Source: Papaver somniferum
Taxonomy: Eukaryota; Streptophyta; Magnoliopsida; Ranunculales; Papaveraceae
Reading direction: 5' to 3'
Length of the DNA: 64,000 nt
NCBI RefSeq assembly: GCF_003573695.1
Contig: NC_039359.1
Span: 116,505,849-116,569,848 of the forward strand
Position numbers and translations under genes: made by a program. Under the pieces are notes generated by a model that was not told where the DNA came from, did not search any database, and saw only the letters and a list, made by a program, of their open reading frames with translations. Below are positions 48,301 to 57,430 of this stretch, one piece after another (positions within the stretch are counted from its first letter, which is position 1; each line of letters opens with the position of its first letter).

Positions 48301-49704
48301 CTTCTCTAACACAACGTTGACACGAGCTGGTTTCCCCATTATCAAGCAATACAGCCCATCCATGAGCTTACCCATACCAATCCTCGTCCTCAAAGTATGG
48401 TCCTGTATAACACATTCAGAGTTAGTGAATTGAACACTTATATTATTCTTCTGTGCATGAGTAGCATGCGATGACGATAAAAGTTGAGAAACCGAGAGAA
48501 GATTGCATGTGAATTGAGGAACAAACAGCACATTGTGCAATATAAGAAAATCATTTAACTGCACAATGCCAATTTTGGTTGCTTGTATGCTGACACCATT
48601 AGGCAGACCAACCTGAAGAGGACTAATATTATAACAAGATTCAAACACAGTGTCATCACAACAAACATGGTTGGAGGCTCCTGTGTCAACAATCCAGATG
48701 TGACCACGCTTACCAGAGAGACGAACATGATTTGCAGTCTGCATCTCACCAACAACAGCGTTTGCCTTAGCTGCTGGTTGATTACGATGAGCTGGTGACT
48801 CGGTTTTGAGATAAGCTGCAGGTGGACGTCTGGGTTGGCGACCATCTGGATACCCATGCTTCTCCCAACAGCGATCCTCAAGATGTCCATTATGACCACA
48901 GTAGGTGCACTTCAATGGAGTTTTAACAGCTCCTGATTTTGATCCTTGTGGCTTATTGCCGTGAGCAAGAAAAGCCATTGGAGAAACAATATCCTCCTTT
49001 GGCTGAGTATAAGATCGAACCTCTTCCTCTTGAATGAGACGAGAATACACAGTGTGCAGAGATGGAAGTGGTTCGGTGCTCAAAATACTAGAACGAACAT
49101 TAGCATAATAGGGTATAAGACCCATTAAAAATTCACGTACCTGATCATTGTTACGTCGAGTACGTAGAGTCAGATTAAGATCACAGGTACAACCTGAGCA
49201 CTTACAAGAAGGTAAGGCATCAAAGTCATTGATGTCATCCCAGAGTTTCTTCAACCTCCCATAATAGTCTTGGATAGACTCTCCATCTTTTTGTTTACAA
49301 CAGGCGACATCAGATTTAAGCTGAAAAATTTTTATTCCATTCCCAAGAGAAAAACGAAGCCTGATATCTTCCCATAAATCAAAGGCAGTGTCACGATAAG
49401 AAATTGAGGAACGAAGAACTGGATCAATAGTGTTAAAGATCCAGGCAACAATCATGTAGTTTATAGTCCACCAGTCATCCAGGTCAGAAGAATCATCAGA
49501 AGGTTTCGAAAGTTTACCATCAATGAATCCCAGCTTGCGTTTCGCACCCAAAGAAATACGAAACCCTTTAGCCCATTCTTCATAGTTTGATCCTTTGAGA
49601 ACTACATGTGTGATGATAGTCCCTGGTCCATCGTTGGAGGCGAGAGCATATAAAGAAGACTGTTTGTTTGGTGAAGAGGAAGTTGAAGTTGAAATACTAG
49701 ACAT
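45313..49704 (-). CDS. Ty1-copia gag-pol polyprotein, intact
   Basis: One uninterrupted frame of 1463 residues from ATG 49704 (MSSISTSTSSSPNKQ), the first ATG after the LTR; an upstream in-frame ATG at 49770 lies inside the LTR. Order along the protein: copia gag (residues 1-250), zinc knuckle CTYCGHNGHLEDRC (about 265), aspartic protease WIVDTGASNHV (about 335), integrase with GAG-pre/HHCC zinc region (LWHKRLGHPS, CDICHRAKQ) and catalytic core (DDFSRCVWVY, FRSDNGTEF, about 560-640), reverse transcriptase with QMDVHNAFLHGDL and YVDDLVIAG (about 1070-1150), and RNase H with DADWAS, SSAEAEYRAL and HIEIDCHFVRDEI (about 1310-1440). Domain order and motifs are complete, so it may be mobile or was until recently. 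Expression would be from the LTR, which carries a TTTATATAG TATA-like motif. Confidence 0.95.
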   Translation of the reverse strand: MSSISTSTSSSPNKQSSLYALASNDGPGTIITHVVLKGSNYEEWAKGFRISLGAKRKLGFIDGKLSKPSDDSSDLDDWWTINYMIVAWIFNTIDPVLRSSISYRDTAFDLWEDIRLRFSLGNGIKIFQLKSDVACCKQKDGESIQDYYGRLKKLWDDINDFDALPSCKCSGCTCDLNLTLRTRRNNDQVREFLMGLIPYYANVRSSILSTEPLPSLHTVYSRLIQEEEVRSYTQPKEDIVSPMAFLAHGNKPQGSKSGAVKTPLKCTYCGHNGHLEDRCWEKHGYPDGRQPRRPPAAYLKTESPAHRNQPAAKANAVVGEMQTANHVRLSGKRGHIWIVDTGASNHVCCDDTVFESCYNISPLQVGLPNGVSIQATKIGIVQLNDFLILHNVLFVPQFTCNLLSVSQLLSSSHATHAQKNNISVQFTNSECVIQDHTLRTRIGMGKLMDGLYCLIMGKPARVNVVLEKTASELWHKRLGHPSIQALKSLPQIGCVDSQLDFHACDICHRAKQTRTSFPLSTSRAVDLFELIHCDVWGPYHPNRACNSRYFLTIVDDFSRCVWVYLMKTKDEVPTLLTNFFALVDRQFTRKVKTFRSDNGTEFKGLVSYFRNNGIIHQTSVVKTPQQNARVERKHRHILNVARALRFQASLPIDFWGECVLTAAYLINRTPSRILHFKTPYDLLYGSAPSIHSLRVFGCLCYAKNINPGDKFGSRSRRCIFLGYPFGKKAWHLFDLDSGHYFQSRDVHFIEDTFPLADNDELQKLHSLYSDAVTDSVPRNLSDDHFATDYNNAHVSGGSSSAATLSPVDTTPPQTSSHVPSVCLDDAHHTAHIAENDAHIDSVPASSSTVPASGTDVVTSSLTEDTDGRDHCTTVSDEELGRGKRTKFENVRHKDFVQWQGVSKQSNTTLVSPAASPIPVKSSGTPYPITHFVNCDAFSTAHRCFVAAISTDVEPKSFKEAMADPRWRQAMQDEIAALISNVTWTIEDLPANKSAIGCMWVFRIKRKSDGSVERYKARLVVFGNHQQEGINFTETFAPTVKMVTVRTLLAVAAINNWELVQMDVHNAFLHGDLNEEVYMRLPPGFSMGLSGKVCRLRKSLYGLRQAPRCWYAKLAAALRTYGFSTSAYDHSLFLYRHGNIIMYILVYVDDLVIAGNNTDAIRKFQEYLGRCFHMKNLGKLKYFLGIEVARSSKGIFLCQRKYALDILTETGLLGSKPANIPMEENHRLALASDSPMTDPARYRRLVGKLIYLNLTRSDLCYSVHILSQFLQHPTQSHWDAALRVVRYLKSSPGQGILLRADSKLVLDAYCDADWASCPLSRRSLTAHFIFLGGSPISWKTKKQTTVSRSSAEAEYRALASTTCEIIWLKGLLRNFGVGHTKPVSLHCDSQAALHIANNPVFHERTKHIEIDCHFVRDEILRGTIRPSYIHTTSQLADILTKALGRQQFQTLLLKLGISTLHAPT

Positions 49705-49708
49705 TTTT

Positions 49709-49726
49709 ACCGGACTCACGATACCA
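49709..49726 (-). other. Primer-binding site of the copia element
   Basis: Directly after the 5' LTR the element reads TGGTATCGTGAGTCC. The TGGTATC core fits the 3' end of initiator methionine tRNA, the usual copia primer; later positions diverge. Confidence 0.6.
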
Positions 49727-49942
49727 TGAAGGTTACAATAACCTAAGACAAGACGAGATAACCTAAGCAACCAGACAAGAAGGATAATTCCGTGTCTTTT
49801 TCATTGATAACAAAGACTCCTATATAAAGGAGTAGGGTTACAAGATATTCTAAAAGAGGTTACAAGATATTCTAAAAGAGGTGAATATCTTCTCAATACA
49901 AGTAAGTAAATATATACAAAATATACAAGAATATACCCAATA
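49727..49942 (-). mobile_element. 5' LTR of the intact Ty1-copia element
   Basis: 216 bp, one difference from the left LTR. It is followed on the plus strand by the target duplication AATTC. The paralogous flank of RING-H2 copy 3 (57389-57401) reads through this site without the element. Confidence 0.95.
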
Positions 49943-49947
49943 AATTC

Positions 49948-50605
49948 TGTCACAATATGAAATCTACATATACTTCAATGTTTTAGCAATATTGGTGCAC
50001 AATATGTAGACTCAGATCCTGGTAATTCTTTTGAAGCTGTTGAAAATCAAGTTTTTGGTTCAAGTCAAATGCCAACTAATGACTGGGTAGAAGCATACCC
50101 TCATTGTATATTTGAAGCGTACTAAAAGGTAGTCGATTCCGCCCGTCATATATCTATTGATCGAGTGTTTGAGACTTATTGTTGACTCCAGCCTTTCTTT
50201 CAAGGTAAAAGGTCCCAGAAAGTGCAAAAGGAATGGAGGTCATGTCCTTCCTCCCTTACTCCATATGAACGTGTAATGTGATGGTTGGCCGGCTAGTAAA
50301 GAGCATAGGCCGTTAAGAGAAACTCTAGAAATGTCTCTCGATCGCTAGACCAAAGCTTAGGCGTGCGTGACCATGTTTAAGTACAGAACCAACTACATTG
50401 AGTTGTCCACGCTTCCATAGTTTATGTACGTAGGTTGCATAGGTTAGACGTCTCAGTTGTAACTTGACTGTAACTTGAATTACAGCTTACAGCTACATTT
50501 CTTTTCTAGATTAATTAGGTAAATGGTCAGAGATCAGGTTGTAATATTAATTCCCTGACTGGTTTGCACAGATAAGAATCCATTGGCACTTTTATTTTTC
50601 ATGTT
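49948..50605. other. Flank with a short exon-like open stretch
   Basis: From about 49984 to 50123 the plus strand is open for about 47 codons (SNIGAQYVDSDPGNSFEAVE to PHCIFEAY and a TAA). The composition looks protein-like, but there is no ATG and I do not recognise it; it may be a last exon or gene fragment. In copy 3 the matching position is occupied by the LTR element from 57431. The rest holds nothing I can name. Confidence 0.3.
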
Positions 50606-51290
50606 ACGGTAAAAGACATTAAGCTTCGATCTTTTCTCTGGTGCTCTTCCTTAACCATGTGGTTTGTATCTAGCATGTGGGATTTTTGCATTCTTGTTTC
50701 ACAACCTCAAGAGTGCCGTTAAGAAACCATTTTCTTACTTTAAAATTAAGAAGAAAAAAAACAAGAACCCAGGATAATTAAATAGACGAAAGACGGATGC
50801 TTATTTTCATTAACGTAAACTAGATTCGACTTAAAAGAACTCGATTGTGCATGATAAGCATATATGCAAGTCGGCTCACATGGCCGCATTAGCCGGGGAA
50901 TAATTTGAGTGATGATTTATGCCACTTCTTTTTGGAAGATTTAAATCCCAAACAACGGACATTCATGACTATCAATTCAAACTTCTTGCGTCCAACAATG
51001 TGGCTTCAGATAAGGAATGAATTGGTTACACACTCAAGATTTCGCACAAAAAATGCACAACATTATAATGAAATCAATAAACATATTCATGAAAATGGAA
51101 AGAACGTGTTTTAAATGGAATGGAATGGAATCCAGACATAAATGAAGCATTAAAACAGAATCTGATAAGAATTTGAAATTTATATTTTGCGTCATCTTAA
51201 GTCTTGAATTGTAAGGTTGACTAGGCTGGTATGAGTCATTGCCCAATTAACTCCCCACCCTCTAATAAATATTCCTCTCATTAACTATGT
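50606..51290. other. Duplicated upstream flank of RING-H2 copy 3
   Basis: It matches the flank upstream of copy 1 (41270-42345, less the MITE), and 50606-50770 also matches 44065-44230 before copy 2. It shows that the upstream region and gene of copy 3 were once adjacent and are now separated by about 4.7 kb of inserted DNA. Confidence 0.75.
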
Positions 51291-51526
51291 TTCCATGCTT
51301 ACAGTGGAGGAAGTCAGGGATTCAATATGTAATATGTAATAGTTATATTTTTCCTCGTCTAATGCCTAATATGTAATAGTTATATTTTTATCATTTCATG
51401 TCATACAAGTTTCGCAAAAATCTAGATAACAACTTTCAAAAAATATAGTTGCACGAAGCTATGGGACTGAACAAAGGATTTTTGAAAGAATGGAAATCTC
51501 AGGCAATAAAAACAAAATGAGAAACC

Positions 51527-51653
51527 TATCAGAAACAGCCTCCAACGGTTGCTTGTTAACAACCTCTCCAGATGCATATTGAACGTTTCCATTCGCATCG
51601 TGATTAGTTGTTTCATTGTCGTTTACAGAAGAATCATAAACTCCATCTTGCAA
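51527..51653 (-). pseudogene. Exon-like segment in locus 3, unknown product
   Basis: The minus strand reads QDGVYDSSVNDNETTNHDAN and continues to NKQPLEAVSDR, followed at once by GTTTCT, a possible donor. The polar, non-repetitive composition resembles host coding sequence more than the AT-rich surroundings. Family not recognised. Confidence 0.25.
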
Positions 51654-53079
51654 GTTTTCTTGAGTAATATATGTGGTTTTACAGCATGTGTAACTAGCAG
51701 TTACACATCCATATAGCTTGTGTAACTAGTAGTTACACATCCATATAACTACTGAAATACAAGCTCAGCAAGACCAGTGACAAAGCAAAACAACTAAGCA
51801 TTACAACACTATGAAAATAACCCATGTAATAAGCTAATACTTATCCAACCAGCATAAGCTCAAACAAGAAATTTTTTGCTGCTACATCTATTACAACACT
51901 ATGAAAACACACCAACTAGAAGACCACTTGTGCTTTAAGAAAAACCATGGTACTGAAAAAATTTACTTGTTATTACCGAGCTTCAGACACTATATACGCA
52001 GAGCAAAGAGCATAAGCCTGACTCATATGGCTTGTGTAACCTGCAGTTTTACATGCATATGGCTTGTGTAACCTGCAGTTACACATGCTTCCTTGTGTAC
52101 TCAGAGCATATATGTTATCTTCATCAGGTTAGAAACAGGGATCAGATAAAACTACTTGCGATTCTTAAACAGTGAAGACTACTCAATAAATAAGATCAAA
52201 TAATACTTGATCAATTGAAATGCGGCATACTATAAGATATATAAATAGCAGATGCTAGTGCAACTTCTTTTAAATTCTGCGCAACTTAATTTACTAGGTG
52301 AAACAAGACTTAAACCAACACAACAGGTAACTCATGTATCAATGATGTACATTAGACAATGGGTATTTACTACTAAGTCAAACTAAAAACGGCCAAGTTT
52401 TGCCACAGAGACAAGATTTTATCATTCCACACAATGTGTTCACATGTTAGTATGAATAATTACCATCAAATCCTAGAAGAGGGTAAGTCACCACAGAAGC
52501 TCCTGGTTTTGCTACAGCTCCAAGAAGAAAAATCCACTGTATCACATATTTCCCTAGAAACAACCATAAAGAATGCTCCTAACATCTAGGTTGCTAAATT
52601 CTATAAAGGAAATATTTCCTGAATCATCCATTCCCTTCCCCAATCTAAGCATACAATGAAATTTCGGTCTCATCACCAATCCTAAATGTTACATTTTTAA
52701 GATTCTCATGCATTTATTGAACAAATTCAGTCACATTTGGTTGCGGTTTAGCAATAGACTAATATAAATCGGAATTTATAACCTAATTGCACAATGTTAA
52801 CATCACAGTATTATACTGAACAAGAAGATATAATAGACTTACAATTCTTTTAATGAACTCGATTCCTGCTACAACGAAAGGTATAAATCCAGCTACACAT
52901 ATTCAAAATAAGAATAAAAAATTTAGGTTCAAATTCATGCAGATGCAAAACAATCTTATTAGACTATGCATCGTATTGTTACAATTTACAGTGTCATCGA
53001 ATCTGCATGATATCCCATTCCATAAGAGCTTGCACAAAAAAAAAAAAAATCTTAACACTTTCTATCCTATCCAATTAGC

Positions 53080-53215
53080 ATGTGTATCTATAAGTTACAC
53101 ATCTAGTTAGCATGTGTAACTAGTAGCTACACATGTATTTAGCTTGTGTAAATAGAAGTTACACATCTAATTAGCATGTGTAACTAGCAGTTACACATCC
53201 GATTAACATGTGTAA
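53080..53215. repeat. TGTGTAACT palindrome array
   Basis: Five units of the type CATGTGTAACTAGTAGTTACACATC, spaced about 32-36 bases with short TTAGCATG spacers; the last is cut off in the middle. Arms of 8-9 bases pair around an AG-rich centre. Further units lie at 51685-51745 and 52030-52092. Confidence 0.9.
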
Positions 53216-55029
53216 CTAGTTAAGATTTTAAGAAAACAACCTATGCATAAGTTCAGTAGAAGAAAATGAAATGAGCCTGTGCAGTAGATAAAGGTTTTGT
53301 CAGTATATAAAAATGTAAACGAACAAGCTTTCGAATTTTCGCAATGCAGAACAAGCCAATGTATTGTAACTGGAAAAATTGATGAAATAGTAATTTCATC
53401 CATTTTTCAAGTATATATAAGCGAATTGGAAATGAAGGAAAAGTGCAGAGAATTTCTAACATACCTGAGATTGAGGAATTTCCGATGCATTCTTTTTTTG
53501 CCAACGAGGAAGTTTTGCATTGTTCTGAGTTTGATGGAATGTTGTCTTAGGATTCCACCCGGTAAAAAGATGCCATTTTTGTTTGTGCTTTGATCCGTTA
53601 ATTGAGCAAGCTTATGGATGCCCTAATTAGACGATAAACAATGCAGGAGTAAGACTTAATTTCTCCACTAAGTAGACGATAAACAATGCAGGAGTAAGCC
53701 TTCATTTCCCATCTTTCATTTTTCATTTAACGTAACCAACTATTCCGTTCATTATTTAAACAGAAAAATGAGATCACAAAAATTCCTCGTGATTAATTTC
53801 CTTTTCAGAGATCTTCTAAAAGTTACCAATCTTAAGACAAGATAAGGCAAAATTTACGCGTAAACGATTCAATTACGGCACAACCAAATTTTCCGATTGC
53901 AAAAATGACTGACTGATTTTTGAGATCATTTCACATGGCAAATCAGAAAGGTTAAATGTACGGATATCAAAAGAAAGTTTAAAAATCTCACGCTAAAACA
54001 AAACGCATGCATGAACCCATTGCGGGAGTCTAAAACCTAAAGCTGAACACAACACACACAGCATGATATGAAATCAGAGACCCATTTTTTTATTCAACTT
54101 AATTTCAAACTACAAAAACAAACACAAAAAATATATTTTGGATAGTGATAAGTAATTAGACAGAGAAGCAGCTGAGCTTTGATATATTTTAGTTACAAAA
54201 GGTTGCCCTTTCCCGAGCAATGAGCAAATGTATCAAAACCTATGAATTATACACTTTAAAATTGTGGAAAACAATGGCACTGTCATTCACCTGATCTGAT
54301 CACCAACCTAAGCATTCTCACCTGATCTGATCACCAATGAGCAAAGGTTTCCCTTTCTAGATTTTACTTACTCTCTTTAGTCCTTGCGGCAAACAAAAGC
54401 TCAATTTCAGTTGAACAAAATGGTAGAATGTGAGTAAGTGAAATCAAAGAAATGAAAATGTGATGAGCTTATCATGGAACACCAATAATGTATTGGTTTC
54501 ACAAAGTTGTTGACCTCTAACTAAACGAGCAGTAACATAGGAACCCACGTATGCCAGATGTTATGGTGTTAAATCACAATCGTATATGCTTCATCGAGTA
54601 TGGGACATTTCAGGCAATAAGAAAGAAATCTACACAGAACCAATAAATACAACCTTTATACCGAATTACGGACTATAGCTCCAATGTTAAGAATGTTCTA
54701 TTAAGTCAAGAATTAGTTCACTAATTGCAGTTAGAGGCATACAAAAATGAATATCATAATTTTGAAATTGCATCTAAAAATTATCATTGCAGATCTTCTT
54801 ATCACATTAGATTTACCTTCATTTTGCGAAGGATTTCAGAGACTCATCCAAATTTTTCTATATTCCACACAGTTCTTCAATGCTTAATTCACTCAAGTTG
54901 TCTTACCCAGTCCTTGTGCTTCACAGATGATATATCTTCCACTGGAAAATTTCATCAAATCAAAGCATCTAGTAAATAATTGACTATGGTTTCCAATTCA
55001 ACCTAAATCCACATATTTTAACAAAAGCA

Positions 55030-55110
55030 AAAAGTTCTCTAGCAGCAAAAACTTCAGCTAAATGTCGTTTCCCAGCATCATTCAAAAACAACTTGCATTT
55101 CATATCTACC
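55030..55110 (-). pseudogene. Exon-like segment in locus 3, unknown product
   Basis: The minus strand reads VDMKCKLFLNDAGKRHLAEV and then FAARELFAFVKICG. It looks like genuine helical coding sequence and is followed 70-120 bases later by NFPVEDISSVKHKDW with a GTAAGA donor. I cannot name the parent gene. Confidence 0.25.
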
Positions 55111-56147
55111 AAGAAATCGAAAATTAAAAGTGAATGAAATTCAAATAAAATTAACGGGTAACAGAGATGATGAGTCGTTGATATCGAATCCTTAATCAGT
55201 TTTTAGATCGCAACTTGAAATTGAGAGTTGCGATGATTTTGACGAATAGCAGATCTGAAAATTTTGTTCAATATTCTTCTGAAAAAAACCATTGATACAA
55301 CCAGAAAGAGTAGATGAATGTAAATCTATGATCTAATTTCGATTTTTAATTTTTTTTTTCTCAGATTTGTTTCTGAACAAATAAACTAAAATCTCTCAAT
55401 TGAAGCATAATCACTGATAGAAGAGTATAATTATCTATATTTAGCTTGTTGATGAGCTTGCGTTGAATCTGCAGATCAATTAACTGATATTGTTTCTCGG
55501 ATCCATTATCTTCTACTGCAACTGATGCTCCTCCTTCTCCTGATGGTGATTTATGATCTCTATCGTCGCCATCTATTGTCTCTGAATCAATTGTCTCTGC
55601 TCAAAATCAATTTAGAAACCCTAGAATTGTTGCAGTAGAGAATCTAAAAGGAGAAGATGAAACTAAATCTAAAAAAACTCTAGAATTGTTTTTCTCTGCA
55701 ACTGAGAGAGTAAGCGAGAGAAATATGAGAGAGAAATGATAATATCTTATGATATTTTCCCTCTTTAAATTGAAAAGGGTAGTTTTGTCAATATCAAAAT
55801 ACATAATATTAAATTATGGGCCAGATCTGATGAAAATTTGAATTTTGGGTCTAACAATTTCCTAAAGTATGGAGTTGACAGTGTATGATCCATTTAATGG
55901 GGCTTCTATATATTGAACCCATATAGTAAGGGGGTTCTAGTATTTTTCACTTACCTATTTAAGGTATATGATTGTGTCCGTAAAGAGATAACGTTTTGTG
56001 TAATAATACTACCATTTTTCTAAGGTTTCTCACTACATTGTTGGCTTCACCCATCTATGCACTCATCCTATATCATCAATCTTTATTTGCTGCTTCAAAC
56101 AGTTTTATCCGCTTAATCTCTGGGTAATCATCTCCAATTCTTAGAAA

Positions 56148-56800
56148 ATGGAATCCACTAGAGGAATATCTAACTCTGGATCATCAATGGAGGGAAACGG
56201 AGCAACATCAACAAGGGTGTCTGTTAAAATATTCGGAGCTGTTGAATCGGATCATGGTGGCTCACAGTCACAAATGACCACTGTGGCGTTTAGCCAATTT
56301 ATACCGGGGTGTGCATCGATAGATCAAGAATTTGTTTCCTTCCTAGAATCGTTCAGCTTTTGCTGAATGACATTCGTGAACCATCACAGGGAGACAGCAA
56401 CCACCAGGTTATTGTTAGAATAGATAGAACCACAAGTGATATTGTGGAGGTGGATATAATTACGCAAGCAAACTGGAAGGACCTAGAACCCGGATTTCAT
56501 AGATGGTTAGCATATTGCAACAATATGAGTATACGATCCGAAGTTATAGCTAGAGCTGCGGTTGAAGCTATGACCAAAATATATATTATCGATAATGATG
56601 AGGTGGTCGGCTGTTCGATTTGCCTTGAAGAATGGAGAGTTGGAGATGATGTGAGGAGAACTCCCTGTGGGCACGAGTTTCATCGATCTTGTATCGAAAC
56701 ATTGCTTATCAAAGATAAGTATGGGTCTTGCCCTAATTGTAGGGCTCAGCTAATAGCATGTCGTTGCAGCAACTGTAGTAGGACTACATCTCCTCCTTGA
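56148..56800 (+). pseudogene. RING-H2 copy 3, frameshifted
   Basis: The start MESTRGISNSGSSMEGNGAT matches copy 1. The first frame ends at 56363 (FLESFSFC), while similarity to copy 1 continues from about 56330 in another frame (SRICFLPRIVQLLLNDIREP against SRYELLPSIVQLFKNGILEP in copy 1). A one-register shift therefore lies between about 56290 and 56335. The second frame, open from ATG 56309 for 163 residues, holds a complete RING-H2 finger (CSIC, CGHEFHRSC, CPNC) and a Cys/Ser-rich tail CRCSNCSRTTSPP. A shortened protein from the internal ATG is possible, but this copy has probably lost its original N-terminus. Its upstream flank is displaced by locus 3. Confidence 0.75.
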
Positions 56801-57430
56801 TGAGTATATTTGGAGGCGTATAACAACTTCACCAACTGACGGTGCATATCTCCTGTCGTTCTTCATCTGCTCAGATCTTTCGTTTTCTATTTAGTTTTAT
56901 CTTTTTTGTGTGCGTGTTGATGATATTGATTATGTATTGAGATTGCAGGAAAGAAATAAAAGCAGAAATTTATCTTTTCTTATAGGATCTAACAGTGTGT
57001 ACGAAAATTATATGCATGGATCCACTGATTCTCATTTTCATATGACCGCATAAGCGTATGTAACCCCATTTTCTGATCAGCGAAATGCCAGAAGGCTTCT
57101 TGTCTTAAATAATCCAAAAAAACATATCTTTGAGACGTCACTCACTCTCCTTCACAAAACAAACCATCATTCTTTTGAATCTAGAGAAAAATGTGTACTT
57201 TTTACCGAATTTTCATGGAAATTTTGAAGAAACCCAGACCAATATCTTTGTGCTTGTTCCCTTACTTTTCTGTTAGCTACTCGTTCATATGTTCTTGCAG
57301 ATCAGCAACCCATTAAAATTATAGTTGTACTAGTACTAGTACTAGTACTAGAGAATAGATCTTTCGATCATATATTAGATGCATGAAGAATTCTATCGCA
57401 ATATGAAAACTACAGATACTTCAACAATAT
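56801..57430. other. Duplicated 3' flank of RING-H2 copy 3
   Basis: It matches the 3' flanks of copies 1 and 2. It carries a GTACTA/ACTAGT microsatellite at about 57327-57350 and reads GAAGAATTCTATCGCAATATG near 57387, the empty-site equivalent of the copia insertion. It ends in AATAT, where the next LTR element begins. Confidence 0.7.

Larger units (their letters stand above)
51300..56030. mobile_element. Palindrome-array element, locus 3, with exon-like segments
   Basis: Inserted DNA between the upstream flank and RING-H2 copy 3; borders are approximate. It contains three clusters of TGTGTAACT-AG-AGTTACACA palindromes (about 51685-51745, 52030-52092 and 53080-53215). Near the right end it has an outward AAAGGGTAGTTTTGTC (about 55778) next to a purine/pyrimidine-rich, 5'-UTR-like stretch (about 55640-55760). 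The minus strand has exon-like open segments with GT donors (55440-55590, 55030-55110, 54910-54960, 53480-53600 and 51527-51653). I cannot identify the product. A matching left end was not found. Confidence 0.4.

Noticed and set aside
49705..49770. Upstream in-frame ATG for the copia polyprotein at 49770
   Set aside because: It lies inside the LTR, upstream of the primer site; the ATG at 49704 is the first one after it.
51685..53215. Regularly spaced palindromic repeats resembling a CRISPR array
   Set aside because: The host is a plant nuclear genome, the spacers are short and similar, and no cas genes exist. They are palindrome minisatellites.
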